A stretch of 64,000 bases of DNA, from positions 72,686,947 to 72,750,946 of the forward strand of contig OY726567.1 in NCBI GenBank assembly GCA_963383645.1, given 5' to 3'. Below the pieces are notes generated by a model that saw nothing but the letters and a program-made list of their open reading frames with translations, did no database searches and had not been told where the DNA came from. The first letter of the stretch is position 1, and each line of letters starts with the position of its first letter. Shown here piece after piece: positions 21,447-31,385 of the stretch. Made by a program: the position numbers and the translations under genes. The stretch is from Muscardinus avellanarius (taxonomy: Eukaryota > Chordata > Mammalia > Rodentia > Gliridae).

Positions 21447-21450
21447 AGGA

Positions 21451-21486
<36 letters not shown>

Positions 21487-21557
21487 AAAGGAAGAAAAGG
21501 AAAGGAAGGAAGGAAGAAAAAGGAAAGAAAAGGAAGGAAAGAAGGAAAGAAAGAAAG

Positions 21558-21603
<46 letters not shown>
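21447..21603. repeat. (GAAA)n/(GGAA)n purine array, SINE tail
   Basis: About 157 bases of pure purine on the plus strand, starting as GAAA, passing through GGAA variants and returning to GAAA. Confidence 0.97.
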
Positions 21604-21604
<1 letters not shown>

Positions 21605-21880
21605 CTGCCTCTTGCCTCCGGCATCTCAAAGCCCACTGGGACTGCAGCTTCATGAGCAAATGATAGAACCTGTGTAAATGATGGCTGACCACTAACAAAG
21701 AAAACCCTGTGAATGCACACCCTCCTTTCGATCCATCCACCTCCCGAGGGTCCGCCACACAGAGGGCGGTGCATCAGAACCTGGGGATGTGGCAGGAGCA
21801 TCCCACAGATGGCCCCTGCCCTCTCAGAGCCTGCAGCCACTTTCAGTGTCCTTGCCGGCCATTCATTCACCCTCTGCCTC
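21604..21880. other. Unique DNA
   Basis: No gene or repeat recognised. Confidence 0.4.
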
Positions 21881-21975
21881 AACTATTCAAGTATTTATTG
21901 AGCACTAGCTGTGTCCCAGGTACTGAGCCAGGTTCTGAAACTAGAGTGTGCTGCCAGTTCCCAGAGAGGCGATCT
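21881..21975 (+). mobile_element. L2 3'-end fragment
   Basis: tatttattgagcactagctg, gtcccaggtactgagccagg is the hallmark of the L2 3' end. Confidence 0.65.
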
Positions 21976-21999
21976 TGGGTCAAGGGGAGAATCGACCAG

Positions 22000-22104
22000 A
22001 TTTGCTGAGAGCCTCCCTAAGTTGTTGAGGCTGGCCTGAAACTTGTGATTTTCTCTCTCAGCCTCCCAAGTACTAGGATTACAAGCATGCACCATCACAC
22101 CCAA
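22000..22104 (-). mobile_element. B1 part of a B1-dID SINE
   Basis: gcctccctaagttgttgagg to gcatgcaccatcacacccaa. No dID. Confidence 0.8.
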
Positions 22105-22232
22105 CGGGTCTAGAAATTTTTTTTTAAGAGGAACAAATAGTAGTAAATATTTTAGGTTTCACAATTACTCGGTGCTGTCATTGTAGCATGAAAGCGACCA
22201 TATACCATATGCGGATACGTAAGTGTAGCTGT

Positions 22233-22658
22233 TGTCATGGTTTGGTTAGAGAATGTCCCCTGGAAAAGTTCATGTGTTAGCAATATTCAGAGGTAGAATA
22301 ATTGCCTCATATGGCTTCCAATCTCACCAGTGGATAAATCCAAGGATGAATAATTTGAGTGGGTTTATTGGGTGGTAACACGGGCAGGTAAGCTGTGGTT
22401 GGAGGAGGTGGTCGCTGGGGGTGTGGCCTTGGGAACTACATCTGTTCCTCATCCCCTCCCCTTGCTCTCTCTCTTCTTCAAGCCTCCATGATGTGAGAGC
22501 AGGGCCCTGCCTCTCTACATGTTCTGCCTCTGCCCCTGCTATTTATGCTTCGGAGCTGGTGCTCTAGTCTGAATCAGTGAGCACCCGTAAACCTTTGCTC
22601 CTCAAAGTTGTTCACATCAGGTATTTGGTCACAGCGATGGGATAAGTGATGAAAGGAG
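22233..22658 (+). mobile_element. MaLR-type solo LTR
   Basis: Starts tgtcatggtttggttagag, continues gttcatgtgttagcaatat, gtgtggccttgggaactac and cctccatgatgtgagagcag, and ends ggtcacagcgatgggataag. This start and block order are those of MST/THE-like MaLR LTRs. About 425 bases, no internal region. A related copy lies at 23.9 kb. Confidence 0.65.
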
Positions 22659-23088
22659 GCACAGGCCAATAAAACTTTACTTACAAAAGTAGGCATCAGG
22701 CGGAATTCCACCTGCCCGATGCAGTTTGCTGACCTCTGTCCCAAAGCACCAAGCCCCAGTACTAGAATGCACAGAATCAGAATCAGAAGGAGCCATTTAA
22801 GTCACCAATTCCCTATAGCAATTGTCTCTAAAACATTTCTAATGAGTAATTGGCCAGCTTCTGCTGAAGCTGGGAATCCTGCTCCTCGCGAAGCAACCCA
22901 TTTCATGTTTGGATAGTTCTAGTCTTTGCTGAGTGAGAATTGGCTAGCTTAAAACTTCCAACCATGTGCCCTAATTCTACTCTGGAGCAGTAAGAAAAAA
23001 ATAGAACCCTTCTTGGGAATGGGAGAATGTCATCCCGCTTTCATTTCACATAACATGACAGGTGGAGAGGTCAGGAGGCCTCTACTCT
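22659..23088. other. Unique DNA
   Basis: Nothing recognised. Moderately complex text. Confidence 0.35.
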
Positions 23089-23103
23089 AAAACCTCCTGG
23101 TGA

Positions 23104-23346
23104 AGCCAGGCGTGATGGTGCACGCTTGTAATCCCAGCTTTCGGGAGGCTGAGACAGGAGGGTCGGGGTTCACGGACAGCCTCAGCTACTACTTAGTGAG
23201 GCCCTCTGCAACTTATTGAGACCCTGTTTCAAAATAAAGAATAAAAAATAGGGCAGGGGGTGTATCTCAGAGGTCGAATGCCCCTGGGTTCTATCCCCAG
23301 ACCCGCAAAAATAAAAAAAATAAAAAAATAATAACAATACAAAAAT
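23104..23346 (+). mobile_element. B1-dID SINE, gacccg-end subfamily
   Basis: agccaggcgtgatggtgcac to agacccgcaaaaa plus an A/T tail. Exact 15-base target duplication aaaacctcctggtga at 23089-23103 and 23347-23361. Confidence 0.95.
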
Positions 23347-23769
23347 AAAACCTCCTGGTGACTCTTCCATGATCATTCTTTCCACATCTGCAGAGTCTAT
23401 AGTGATATCCCATGTTTCATCCCTAACATTAAGGATTTATATCTTCTCTTTTTCTTTGTCATCCTTGCCACAAATTTGTCAATTTTATCTCTTTTCAAAG
23501 AGGCAGCTTTTTGTTTGTTTCCTCTTGTTTTCCTTTTTCTATTCTTTTTGACTTCTGATCTTATTTTTTCTTTCCTTCTGCTTCAGGTTTATTTTTCTCT
23601 TCTTTCTTCGGGATCTTGAGATAGCAGCTTAGATTACTGACATGATTTTCCTTCTTGTCTAAGGTAAGCATTTTTTAGAGCTATAAATTTCCCTCTTGGG
23701 ATGGCCTTAGCTATACCAAACAGACCTTTTAATATTATCATTCTATTCTTAGTCAGATTATATATATAT

Positions 23770-23880
23770 CTTGAGATAGTGTCTTGCTAAATTTCTCAGG
23801 CTGACCTTGAACTTGGAATCCTCCTGCCTCAGCCTCCAAAATACTTGCATTACAGTCACATGCCACCACATGCAGCTGGT
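23770..23880 (-). mobile_element. B1 part of a B1-dID SINE, old
   Basis: gagatagtgtcttgctaaat to catgccaccacatgcagctg. Confidence 0.75.
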
Positions 23881-23923
23881 TCAATGCAGTTTAAATTTCA
23901 AGTAAGACTTCCTCTTTGACCCA

Positions 23924-24302
23924 TTGTTATAGAATGCCCCTGAAGAGCTCATGTATTAATGTTCAGAGTTGATATAATTAAGTCATGAGGGTTACAATAG
24001 ATTTACTGAGTGATAAAGTAGGCAGGTAGGGTGCGGCTAGAGGAGGGAGGTCCCTAGAAGTGTGGCCTTAGGGACTGTGTTTTTGTCTTTGAATTTTCTT
24101 TCTTGCTTGCTTCTGATTTCCATAATATGAGAACAGAGCCCTTTTCCTCTCTTCTTCCTGCTGCCATGCCTGAGCTCTGCAATCTGGCCCAACAGGGACT
24201 GAACCCTGAAATCTCCAAAACCTGTGAGCAAATAAATCTTCCTTCCTCTAAGTTGTGTGGTCACTTGTCTCTCATTATAGCAGATAGATTGTTGACCAAG
24301 AC
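23924..24302 (+). mobile_element. MaLR-type solo LTR, second copy
   Basis: Shares block order with 22233-22658: gagctcatgtattaatgttc, gagggttacaatagatttac, tgtggccttagggactgtgt, ccataatatgagaacagag and aaataaatcttccttcctct. Shorter at the 5' end. Inserted in the antisense L1. Confidence 0.6.
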
Positions 24303-24566
24303 ATCAATGGTTTCCTAATAAATATGTTTAGTTCCCAAGTATTTGGAGATTTTTTGTTATCTTTCTATTATTGATTTGTAGTTTGATTTCATTGGGGACA
24401 CAGAACATGCTCTGCGTGGTTTTAATTTGTTGACCCAGACACCAATTGTTTTCTAATAAATATGTTTAGTTACCAAGTATTTGGAGATTTTTTATTATCT
24501 TTCTATTATTGATTTGTAGTTTGGTTTCATTGTGGACATAAAACATATTCTTCATGGTTTTAATTT
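24291..24566. repeat. Tandem duplication, 138-bp unit, two copies
   Basis: Units 24291-24428 and 24429-24566 match closely (gttgaccaag / gttgacccag, then ctaataaatatgtttagtt in both). The unit begins with the last bases of the MaLR LTR, so the duplication followed that insertion. Confidence 0.85.
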
Positions 24567-24647
24567 TTAAATTTTTGTTGAGATTTGTTTAGTGATTTAA
24601 GATATTTTCTATCTTGGTATATGTTCTATCAGATTTTGTTTGTTTGT

Positions 24648-24840
24648 TTCATTTTGGTACTTGAGATTAGACTCAGAGGGATTGCATCTCTGAGCTATAC
24701 AACCTAGCCCTATTTTATTATTATTTTTTTTTTACTTGAAACAGTCTTGCTAAGTTGCTGAGGTTGGCCTCAAATCTGCAATTCTTCTGTCTTAGTCTCC
24801 AAAGTACTAGGATTACAGGTGTGCATCACTATACATGGCT
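24648..24840 (-). mobile_element. B1-dID SINE
   Basis: ggtacttgagattagactca to caggtgtgcatcactatacatgg. Old. Confidence 0.85.
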
Positions 24841-25075
24841 TCATCAGTTATTGGAAATAATACTTATTCTGCTGTTGTCAAATGGAATGTTCTACAAATT
24901 TCTATTGGAAAGTATTGGTCAGTAATGTTGCTGAGTTATTCTATATCCTTGCTGATTTTTGTGTCATTTTTCTACCAATTTTTGAGAAAGGAATACTGAA
25001 AGCCTCAACTACACTTAAGATTTCTCTTTTTCTCCTTCTAGTTCTATCGATTTTTGCTTCACCTATTTTGTAGCT

Positions 25076-25301
25076 CTGTTGTTTGGTTGATGAAAGTGTT
25101 CTGTATGCTGTGTAGTAGTTGCACAGTGTATGCTAATATTAAAATTCATGAAGTTTTATAGAGAAAAATTATCCACTTTATATTAATTACAATCAGTGGA
25201 GAAAGAACCATTGAATAAATCATATAAGAATGTGAGGACCCCTTGCTTTCCATATAAAAAAATAAGATTAAGTTAATTTTTTATAACATACCCTAAAATA
25301 A
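25076..25301 (+). mobile_element. Probable old LINE-1, sense
   Basis: A-rich decayed text that continues beyond the SINE and the young L1 at 26134. Weak support. Confidence 0.4.
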
Positions 25302-25309
25302 GTATTAGA

Positions 25310-25313
<4 letters not shown>

Positions 25314-25372
<59 letters not shown>

Positions 25373-25580
25373 TGGTGGTGGTACTGGGGATGAAACCCAG
25401 GGGCTTTCAAGCTCTGAGCTATACTCCCAGACCTATTTTATATTTTATTTAGAAACAGGGTTTCACTAAGTTGCTGAGAGCCTCACTAAGTAGCTGAGGC
25501 TGGCTTCAAACATGTGTGATCCTCCTATCTCAGCCTCCCATGTACTGGGATTACAAGCATGCGCCACTACACCTGGCAAG
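25314..25580 (-). mobile_element. B1-dID SINE with (TA)n and T tail
   Basis: (TA)n 25314-25354, T run 25355-25373, dID and B1 25374-25580. Two gctgag/cctcactaag blocks are present. Target duplication gtattagaggat at 25302-25313 and 25581-25592. Confidence 0.95.
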
Positions 25581-25611
25581 GTATTAGAGGATTTAAAAAT
25601 AAAATGTGAAG

Positions 25612-26117
25612 CAGCACAATTTGTAATAGCCAAAATATGGAACCAACCCAAACCACCATCAACAGATGAATGGATAGCAAAACTGTGGGAAATACACACA
25701 ATGGAATTCTATTCAGCCATAAAGAAGAACAAGATCATATCATTTGCAAGAAGATGGAAAGCCCTGGAGAACATTATGTTAAGTGAGATCAGCCAAGCAC
25801 AGAAGGAGAAGGTACATATGTTCCCTCTAATATGCCCAAACTAGGAAACACAAAGGATACCAGTGGGACTCCAGATAATGGAGGGGAAATACCAGCAAAG
25901 TTTGAATGGAAAGATAGGAGAGGAGGAAGGCTGATCTTGATTAATGAGGGTCTACATCTGAACATGTGTAAAATTATGAATAAGACATGGTTAACCTGAA
26001 CAACCATTGGTGGGAGGGGGGAAGGGAAAATGGGGGCGGGGAGGGAGAGGGCACCAAATATAGTTTAAATGTATACTATTTATGTTCAATAAAAAATTGT
26101 TAAAAAAAATAAAAAAT
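25612..26117 (+). mobile_element. Young LINE-1, severely 5'-truncated
   Basis: Encodes the last part of ORF2 in an open frame, with stop at 25842-25844. Visible residues include [16 protein letters not shown] and YSAIKKNKI, the usual ORF2 C-terminal wording. The 3' UTR runs from 25845, has a G-run-rich block at 26008-26052, and ends in an A-rich tail. Exact 16-base target duplication aaaataaaatgtgaag at 25596-25611 and 26118-26133. Nearly identical to 60290-61090 over the shared part. Not mobile on its own. Confidence 0.96.
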
Positions 26118-26252
26118 AAAATAAAATGTGAAGAGTAGAATTTAAAACACATGGAATAAACCACAGGAGGATATCTATACTTACAGGGATGGAAGAATAT
26201 CTGGGGACAAGACCACAAAATCACAATTCATGAATCAAAAGAATAAAAACTT

Positions 26253-26420
26253 TATCAGATATGGTGGTGCACTCTTGAAGTCCCAGGTCTTATGAGGCTG
26301 ACCACAGGTTTGAGGACAGCCTCAACAACATAGCAAGACTCTCAGCAACCTAGTATTAAAAAAAAAAAGGCTGGGGTGTAGTTTGGCTGTCCCTAGGTTC
26401 AACCCCCAGTATCTCCTCCA
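26253..26420 (+). mobile_element. B1-dID SINE, old
   Basis: tatcagatatggtggtgcac to aacccccagtatctcc. dID shortened to gtgtagtttggctgtccc. Confidence 0.78.
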
Positions 26421-26654
26421 ACACAGAGAATGATAAATTTAACTATATTTATCATTAAATAATTAAAATGCAACCCTTCTGTATGGCAAAACATTATAAA
26501 TAAAATGAAATATATAAACCACAGAATTGGAGAGTAGATATAAAATATGTACAGTAGGTAAAATGCCTAAGAGAAAATATTTGCAACATAAAAATTAATA
26601 AGAAATCAGTTCTCTGAGTATATAATGACATTCTAGTTGGGTAGAAAAATTGGT

Positions 26655-26862
26655 GTTACATGCCTGGTGGTGCACGCCTGGATTCCTGGTACTCAGGAGG
26701 CTGAGGCAGAATGATTGTAAAAGCCAGCCTTGGCAACTTAGTGAGACCCTGTTTGAAAGTAAAAAATAATAATAAAGGACTCAGGGTGTATCTCAGAGGT
26801 AGAACCTTACAATGCATCCATCCATACATACATATATACATACATACATACTTATACACACA
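26655..26862 (+). mobile_element. B1-dID SINE with (CATA)n tail
   Basis: Starts near gtgttacatgcctggtggtg; B1 body present; dID reads gtgtatctcagaggtagaac and is cut short. The tail 26812-26862 is CATC/CATA repeats. Confidence 0.75.
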
Positions 26863-27256
26863 TTCTATAAACTTGTGGAAAAAAGAGAAATCAATGAAAA
26901 AATGGATGAAGAAATTCATAAATTCAAGGAAGAAAACCATATCACCATTTAATACTTGAAAAGAATAATCAATCTCACTGATAACTCAGGAAATGGAAAT
27001 TGAAACATGATTAGACATTTCACACCAATCATCTTGGTTTAAAAAAATGTTCAGAAAGGTTTAACAATATCAGTTGGTAAAGATGCAGAGAAACTGTCAC
27101 ACACTGTTAGTGAAGGGTAAATTGGTACAACCATTAAATTTAGCAATACATTAAAAAATTAAAAACATAGTCAGCAATTCTATAACTAGCTATGTGCTCT
27201 AAAGAACCTCTAGTACTCATGTCCATGTCTATCTCAACAGCACTTGCTTAATGAAA

Positions 27257-27257
<1 letters not shown>

Positions 27258-27292
<35 letters not shown>

Positions 27293-27301
27293 AGTAGTAG
27301 T

Positions 27302-27344
<43 letters not shown>

Positions 27345-27345
27345 A
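27258..27345. repeat. (ATT)n then (GT)n compound microsatellite
   Basis: ATT units 27258-27290, an AGT bridge, GT units 27303-27342. It abuts the dID end of the next minus SINE. Confidence 0.97.
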
Positions 27346-27763
27346 TGTTGGGGATTGAACTCACAGACTCACAGGCATTGTACCTCTGAGCTACACCCTC
27401 AACCCTATTTATTTTTATTTTATTTTATTTTATTTTATTTTATTTTATTTTATTTTATTTTATTTTATTTTGTGGTACTGGGGATTGAACCCAGTGCTTT
27501 CTAGCTCCAAGCTACACCCCCAGTGTGATATTTTATTCTTTATTTTAAAACAGGGTCTCACTAACTTACAGAGAGAGCCTCACTAAGTAACTGCGGCTGG
27601 CTGCAAACCTGTGATCTTCCTGTCTTAGCCTCCCAACCTATTTTATTTTTTATTTGGAAACAGGGTCTCGCTAAGTTGCTGAGGCTGGCCTCAAACCTGC
27701 AATTCTCCAGTCTCATCCTCCCAAGTACTGGGATTACAGGCATGCACCACTGTACCTGGCTTG
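27346..27763 (-). mobile_element. Nested minus-strand SINEs with (TTTTA)n
   Basis: First dID 27346-27410; (TTTTA)n 27411-27471, about 12 units; second SINE 27472-27640 (dID then B1 part, ending cttagcctcccaacc); B1 remainder of the first 27641-27763. Two full sets of B1 blocks are visible. Confidence 0.85.
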
Positions 27764-27884
27764 CTTAATGAAATTTTGGAAAACACTTTAACCATCAGTA
27801 CAAGAGTAAATAAATAAAGTGTGGTATATGCACATGATGGGATATCATATGCAGTTAATAAATAGTCTAATCCTGGACTATATG

Positions 27885-28089
27885 GGTGGACATACCCATA
27901 TCTTAGTACTTGAGAACCTGGGACAGGAGGATTGCAGTTTTGAGGACAGCCTCAGTAACTTAGCAAGGCTCTCAGCTACCTAGTGAGACCTTGTTTTTTC
28001 TAAACAAAAACTAAAATAGGGTGGAAGTGTAGCTCAGAGGTAGAATGCCCCTGGGTTCAATCCCCGGAACCACACATACACACACAAAA
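27885..28089 (+). mobile_element. B1-dID SINE
   Basis: Begins near tatgggtggacatacccata (decayed start); ends caatccccggaaccacac with a short CA tail. Confidence 0.8.
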
Positions 28090-28547
28090 ATGTCTAGATC
28101 CTTGTCGATTAGAATGAATCAATCTCATAAAATAAATGTTTCAGAATAATATGAAAAATATGATGCCATTTGCAAAATGTTTTAAATATATAAAAATAAT
28201 ACCATATATTATTTATGACTGCACATTACAGAGAAAAACATAAAACCAATAATTTAATGAATTTATACCAAATTTATGATGGTGGCTGCCTCCAGGGACG
28301 GCAGGGAAGTAATGGAATCCAGGTAGGGAGCACAGCTAACTTCGTTTTCACATGTAACGCTCTATTTCTTTATAAAAATTTTGAGGAAAGAAAAACAATG
28401 GAAACAAAGCGCAGGGTAGACTGCTGCTCAGTTTCTGTAATCAGCAAGTACACAGGATTATCAAAACATTTGACCAGGTCCTCATGCTTTGATCATGAAT
28501 ATATTTTTTTCATGAACTATCTTTCATAGTGTTTTACATTTTAATGT

Positions 28548-28600
28548 AGTTGTTGTTGTCGTCGTCGTCGTCGTAGTAGTAGTAGTAGTAGTCGTAGTAT
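28548..28600. repeat. (GTT)(GTC)(GTA)n trinucleotide array
   Basis: One GTN register drifts from GTT through GTC to GTA, giving a CpG-bearing centre. It is the tail of the following minus SINE. Confidence 0.95.
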
Positions 28601-28730
28601 TTTATGAACCCACCAGGGACATTCTACCTCCAAGCAATGCTCCATTTGTTTTAATTTTTATTTTGGAAGAGTCTTGCTAGGTTGCTGAGGCTGGCCCTAA
28701 TCTCGCAATCCTCCTGCCTCAATTGTGTCA
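28601..28730 (-). mobile_element. B1-dID SINE, 5' end lost
   Basis: gaacccaccagggacattct to tcgcaatcctcctgcctcaa. Confidence 0.8.
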
Positions 28731-28872
28731 CCTTTTAAATAAAATCTTCTTTGGCTTAACTAGTTGAGTATTAATACAGAAAAGTCCATCGATGCAGCCA
28801 TCCTGAAGCAAGGTAGTAAAACGCTACTATTATTTTAAGCCTGAAATTCATTTTATAATAGCCTTAACTTTG

Positions 28873-28878
<6 letters not shown>

Positions 28879-28912
<34 letters not shown>

Positions 28913-28935
28913 GTGTGCGCGTGTGTGTGTGTGTT
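28879..28935. repeat. (GT)n microsatellite, SINE tail
   Basis: GT with CG interruptions, abutting the SINE at 28937. Confidence 0.95.
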
Positions 28936-28936
28936 T

Positions 28937-29112
28937 TACTGGGGATTAAACTCAGAGGCATTCTGCCTCTGCACTCTACACAACCTTTTTTTATTATTTT
29001 GTTTTGATACAGGGTCTTGCTAAGTTGCTGAGGCCGACCTCCAACCTAGGACCCTCCAGGCCTCAGCCTCCCAGTCTCAGGAATACAGGTGTGCACCACT
29101 ACACCTGGCTTT
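28937..29112 (-). mobile_element. B1-dID SINE
   Basis: actggggattaaactcagag to caggtgtgcaccactacacc. Confidence 0.88.
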
Positions 29113-29139
29113 TGCTCCTGTTTTAAATCTTCACATCAC

Positions 29140-29310
29140 TCTCAGATTTTGCAAGAGATAACTGGGAGCTTTCCAGTGAACATGATGCTTATTCATTCAT
29201 TAAGGAAAAATTTCCTGAGCAAGTCCTCGGGCTACCACTCTGGGAGCAATGTTGTAACATTCCTGCCCCCACAGAACTTACTGGTTAGGGTGGAGGATGC
29301 ATGTGGACCA
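29140..29310 (+). mobile_element. Probable L2 fragment
   Basis: attcattcattaaggaaaaa, ctgagcaagtcctcgggcta and ctgcccccacagaacttact resemble the L2 3' region. Confidence 0.5.
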
Positions 29311-29500
29311 AAAAAATCACATAAGTGACCGTGAATGTGCTCTCCCGACAAAGCAAAGATGGCAAGAAGAATAACCGGGCAGGATGGCGGTGGGACAGAG
29401 GAGAAAAAGAACTTGAGATGAAGCTGGAGACGTAGGTCAAGCCACGTATACTCATGGGCCATGATCAAGTTTTTCACTTTCAGAACACTGGGAAGCTGGT
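29311..29500. other. Unique DNA
   Basis: Nothing recognised. Confidence 0.35.
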
Positions 29501-29504
29501 CAAG

Positions 29505-29775
29505 AAGCACTTGACTGTAATCCCAGTTCTTGAGAGGCTGAGACAAGAGGATCACACACAGGTTCAAAGCCAGCCTTAGTGACTTAGTGATGCCCTCGGC
29601 AACTCAGTGAGTCCCTGCTTCAAAACAAATAAATAAATAAAATAGGGCTGGAGGTGTAACTCAGAGGCGTGATGCCCCTGGGTTTAATTCCCAGGAAGGA
29701 AGGAGAGAAGGAAGGAGTGAAAGAAAGCGATAGAAAGAAGGAAATAAAGAGAGAAAGAAGAGGAAACAAAGAAAG
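29505..29775 (+). mobile_element. B1-dID SINE, 5'-truncated, with purine tail
   Basis: Body from cactgtaatcccagttcttg-type start near 29512 to ggtttaattcccaggaagga. GGAA/GAAA tail to about 29775. Confidence 0.82.
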
Positions 29776-30105
29776 AAACACCGAATGCTTTTAGAGAGTC
29801 ATAGCAGGCTTTGGGACGCAAACAGACTTTGACGGGCTGCCTCTGCCTCAGTGGAGTCCCTGGACGAGAAGGTTGTCCCTGGAACAGCCAAGCGGCCACT
29901 GCAGGCGGTAGGGGGCAGCTTGCACAAACATAGCAGTCGTGATGTTCGTGATAAAGTGGTGACAGTGGTGTGGGTAGTGATGGCAGAGTTGGTTGCAATG
30001 AAGACAGTGAAAATCTACACAATATTTACAAAATACTTGATAACCTTGGAAATAGAGAATGAGGGTCAAGGATAAGTCATGTATATTTCATAAAAAGTGT
30101 AAAAC
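29776..30105. other. Unique DNA
   Basis: Opposed short frames without domains. Nothing firm. Confidence 0.35.
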
Positions 30106-30107
30106 CT

Positions 30108-30223
30108 GGGGCCAGGCCTGGTGGTTCATGCCTATTACAGGTGCTTCAGAGGCTGAGACAGGAGGGTTACAGGTTTGAGGCCAGCATTAGCAACTTATTG
30201 AGACCCTGTTTCAAAATAAAAAA

Positions 30224-30268
<45 letters not shown>
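30108..30268 (+). mobile_element. B1 monomer with (CA)n tail, no dID
   Basis: ggccaggcctggtggttcat to gtttcaaaataaaaaatc, then (CA)n 30225-30266. The dID part is missing. Confidence 0.82.
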
Positions 30269-30457
30269 CTAGAAACTATCTTAACTTACTTTTGGTTAGT
30301 TGAATACACAGACTGGTAAACCTGACTTTCCATGTTTTAACAGTGTGCTTCAAGTAGGAGTGACATTTAGTTTCCATACAAACCATCCTCATCACCACCT
30401 CACACAGGCTCTTGGTTACTGCATTGGATTTAGGGGGTACACATTGTTTAAAATCCT
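30269..30457. other. Unique DNA
   Basis: Nothing recognised. Confidence 0.35.
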
Positions 30458-31068
30458 TTCAGCTAAGTACAGTGGCATACACCTGCAATCCCTGAGATTA
30501 TAGGTGAGGCTAAGACAGGAGGACTGAAGGTTTGCGGCCAGCCTCAGCAACTTAATGAGATTCTGTTTCACAATAAAAAAAAAAAAAAAAAAAAACAAGC
30601 CGGGCATGGTGGTGCATGCTTGTAATCCCAGCATTTGGGAGGCTGAGACAGGAGGATTAAAGGTTCACAGCTAGCCTCAGCTACTTAGTGAGGCCCTCTG
30701 CAACTTAGCGAGATCCTATTTCAAAATAAAGAAGAGCCGGGCATGGTGGCGCATGCTTGTAATCCCTGTGCTTGGGAGGCGGAGACAGGAGGATCGCGCT
30801 TAAGAGACCCTGTTTCCAAATAAAAAAATATGTAAGAATAGTTTGGGCATGTAGCCCAGAGGTAGAAGGGCTTCCAGCAACCCCAGTACCACCAAAAAAA
30901 AAAAAAAATTAAAAATAAAAAATAGGTGTAGGGTATAACTTGGAGGTAGAATACCTCTGGGTTCTATTCCCAGTACCAAAAAAAAAAAAAAAAAAAAAAG
31001 ACCTGGCAGTGTGGCCCCAAAACTGAATGCCTCTAGTTTCAATCCCTAGTACAATATATATATATATG
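30458..31068 (+). mobile_element. Three-level nest of plus-strand B1-dID SINEs
   Basis: Outer: B1 30458-30595, dID 31000-31055. Middle: B1 30597-30733, linker and dID 30905-30980. Inner short-body copy: 30734-30903. The dID ends close in reverse order of the B1 starts. A runs 30576-30595 and 30979-30999. Confidence 0.88.
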
Positions 31069-31074
31069 ATTTTT

Positions 31075-31385
31075 TTTAAAATGCTTTCATCAAGAGTCAG
31101 GACGTGTCTCCTTCCCTTCAATCTGGGCTGGCCTATGGACTTTGGGCAAATGGCTTATGGGAGGGGTGATGTGCATACCTTTTAGAGCTGGGCCCTAAGT
31201 GGACTTGCAGCTTCCGCCTGGGCTTCATGGAGCGCTTTCTCTGAGAGCCCAAACCCTGGTGAAAGAGGCTGATGACCCTGATACCACCATGCTGAGCAGC
31301 CTCAAGTGGGAGGTTCTGTTTACTACTCCTCACTGCCCAGCTGCATCCATCGCAGCCTCAGCCAGGTGAGAGAAACCTTCTCAGA
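31075..31385 (+). mobile_element. Possible MLT1-like MaLR fragment
   Basis: cttcaatctgggctggccta, tggactttgggcaaatggct and gacttgcagcttccgcctgg resemble MLT1 wording. No ends located. Confidence 0.4.

Larger units (their letters stand above)
23362..25075 (-). mobile_element. Old LINE-1 ORF2, antisense, interrupted
   Basis: Segments 23362-23765, 23881-23922, 24303-24640 and 24841-25075. Marks: tttgtcaattttatctcttt, tcaaagaggcagctttttgt, gagctataaatttccctctt, gagattttttgttatctttc and attgatttgtagtttgattt. These are antisense L1 ORF2 phrases. Interrupted by SINE pieces and a MaLR LTR. Contains a local tandem duplication. Confidence 0.75.
26134..28545 (+). mobile_element. Old LINE-1, sense, interrupted by many SINEs
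   Basis: Segments 26134-26250, 26425-26650, 26865-27255, 27765-27884 and 28090-28545. Marks: ccacagaattggagagtaga, aatatttgcaacataaaaat, ggaaatggaaattgaaacat, atttcacaccaatcatcttg, gtggtatatgcacatgatgg and gtggctgcctccagggacgg. Frames destroyed. Confidence 0.7.

Noticed and set aside
22233..24302. One provirus flanked by two LTRs
   Set aside because: The DNA between is a SINE and antisense L1, and the LTRs are too different.
27346..27504. Plus frame with LFYFI repeats as a membrane protein
   Set aside because: It is the (TTTTA)n pentanucleotide run inside a SINE nest.
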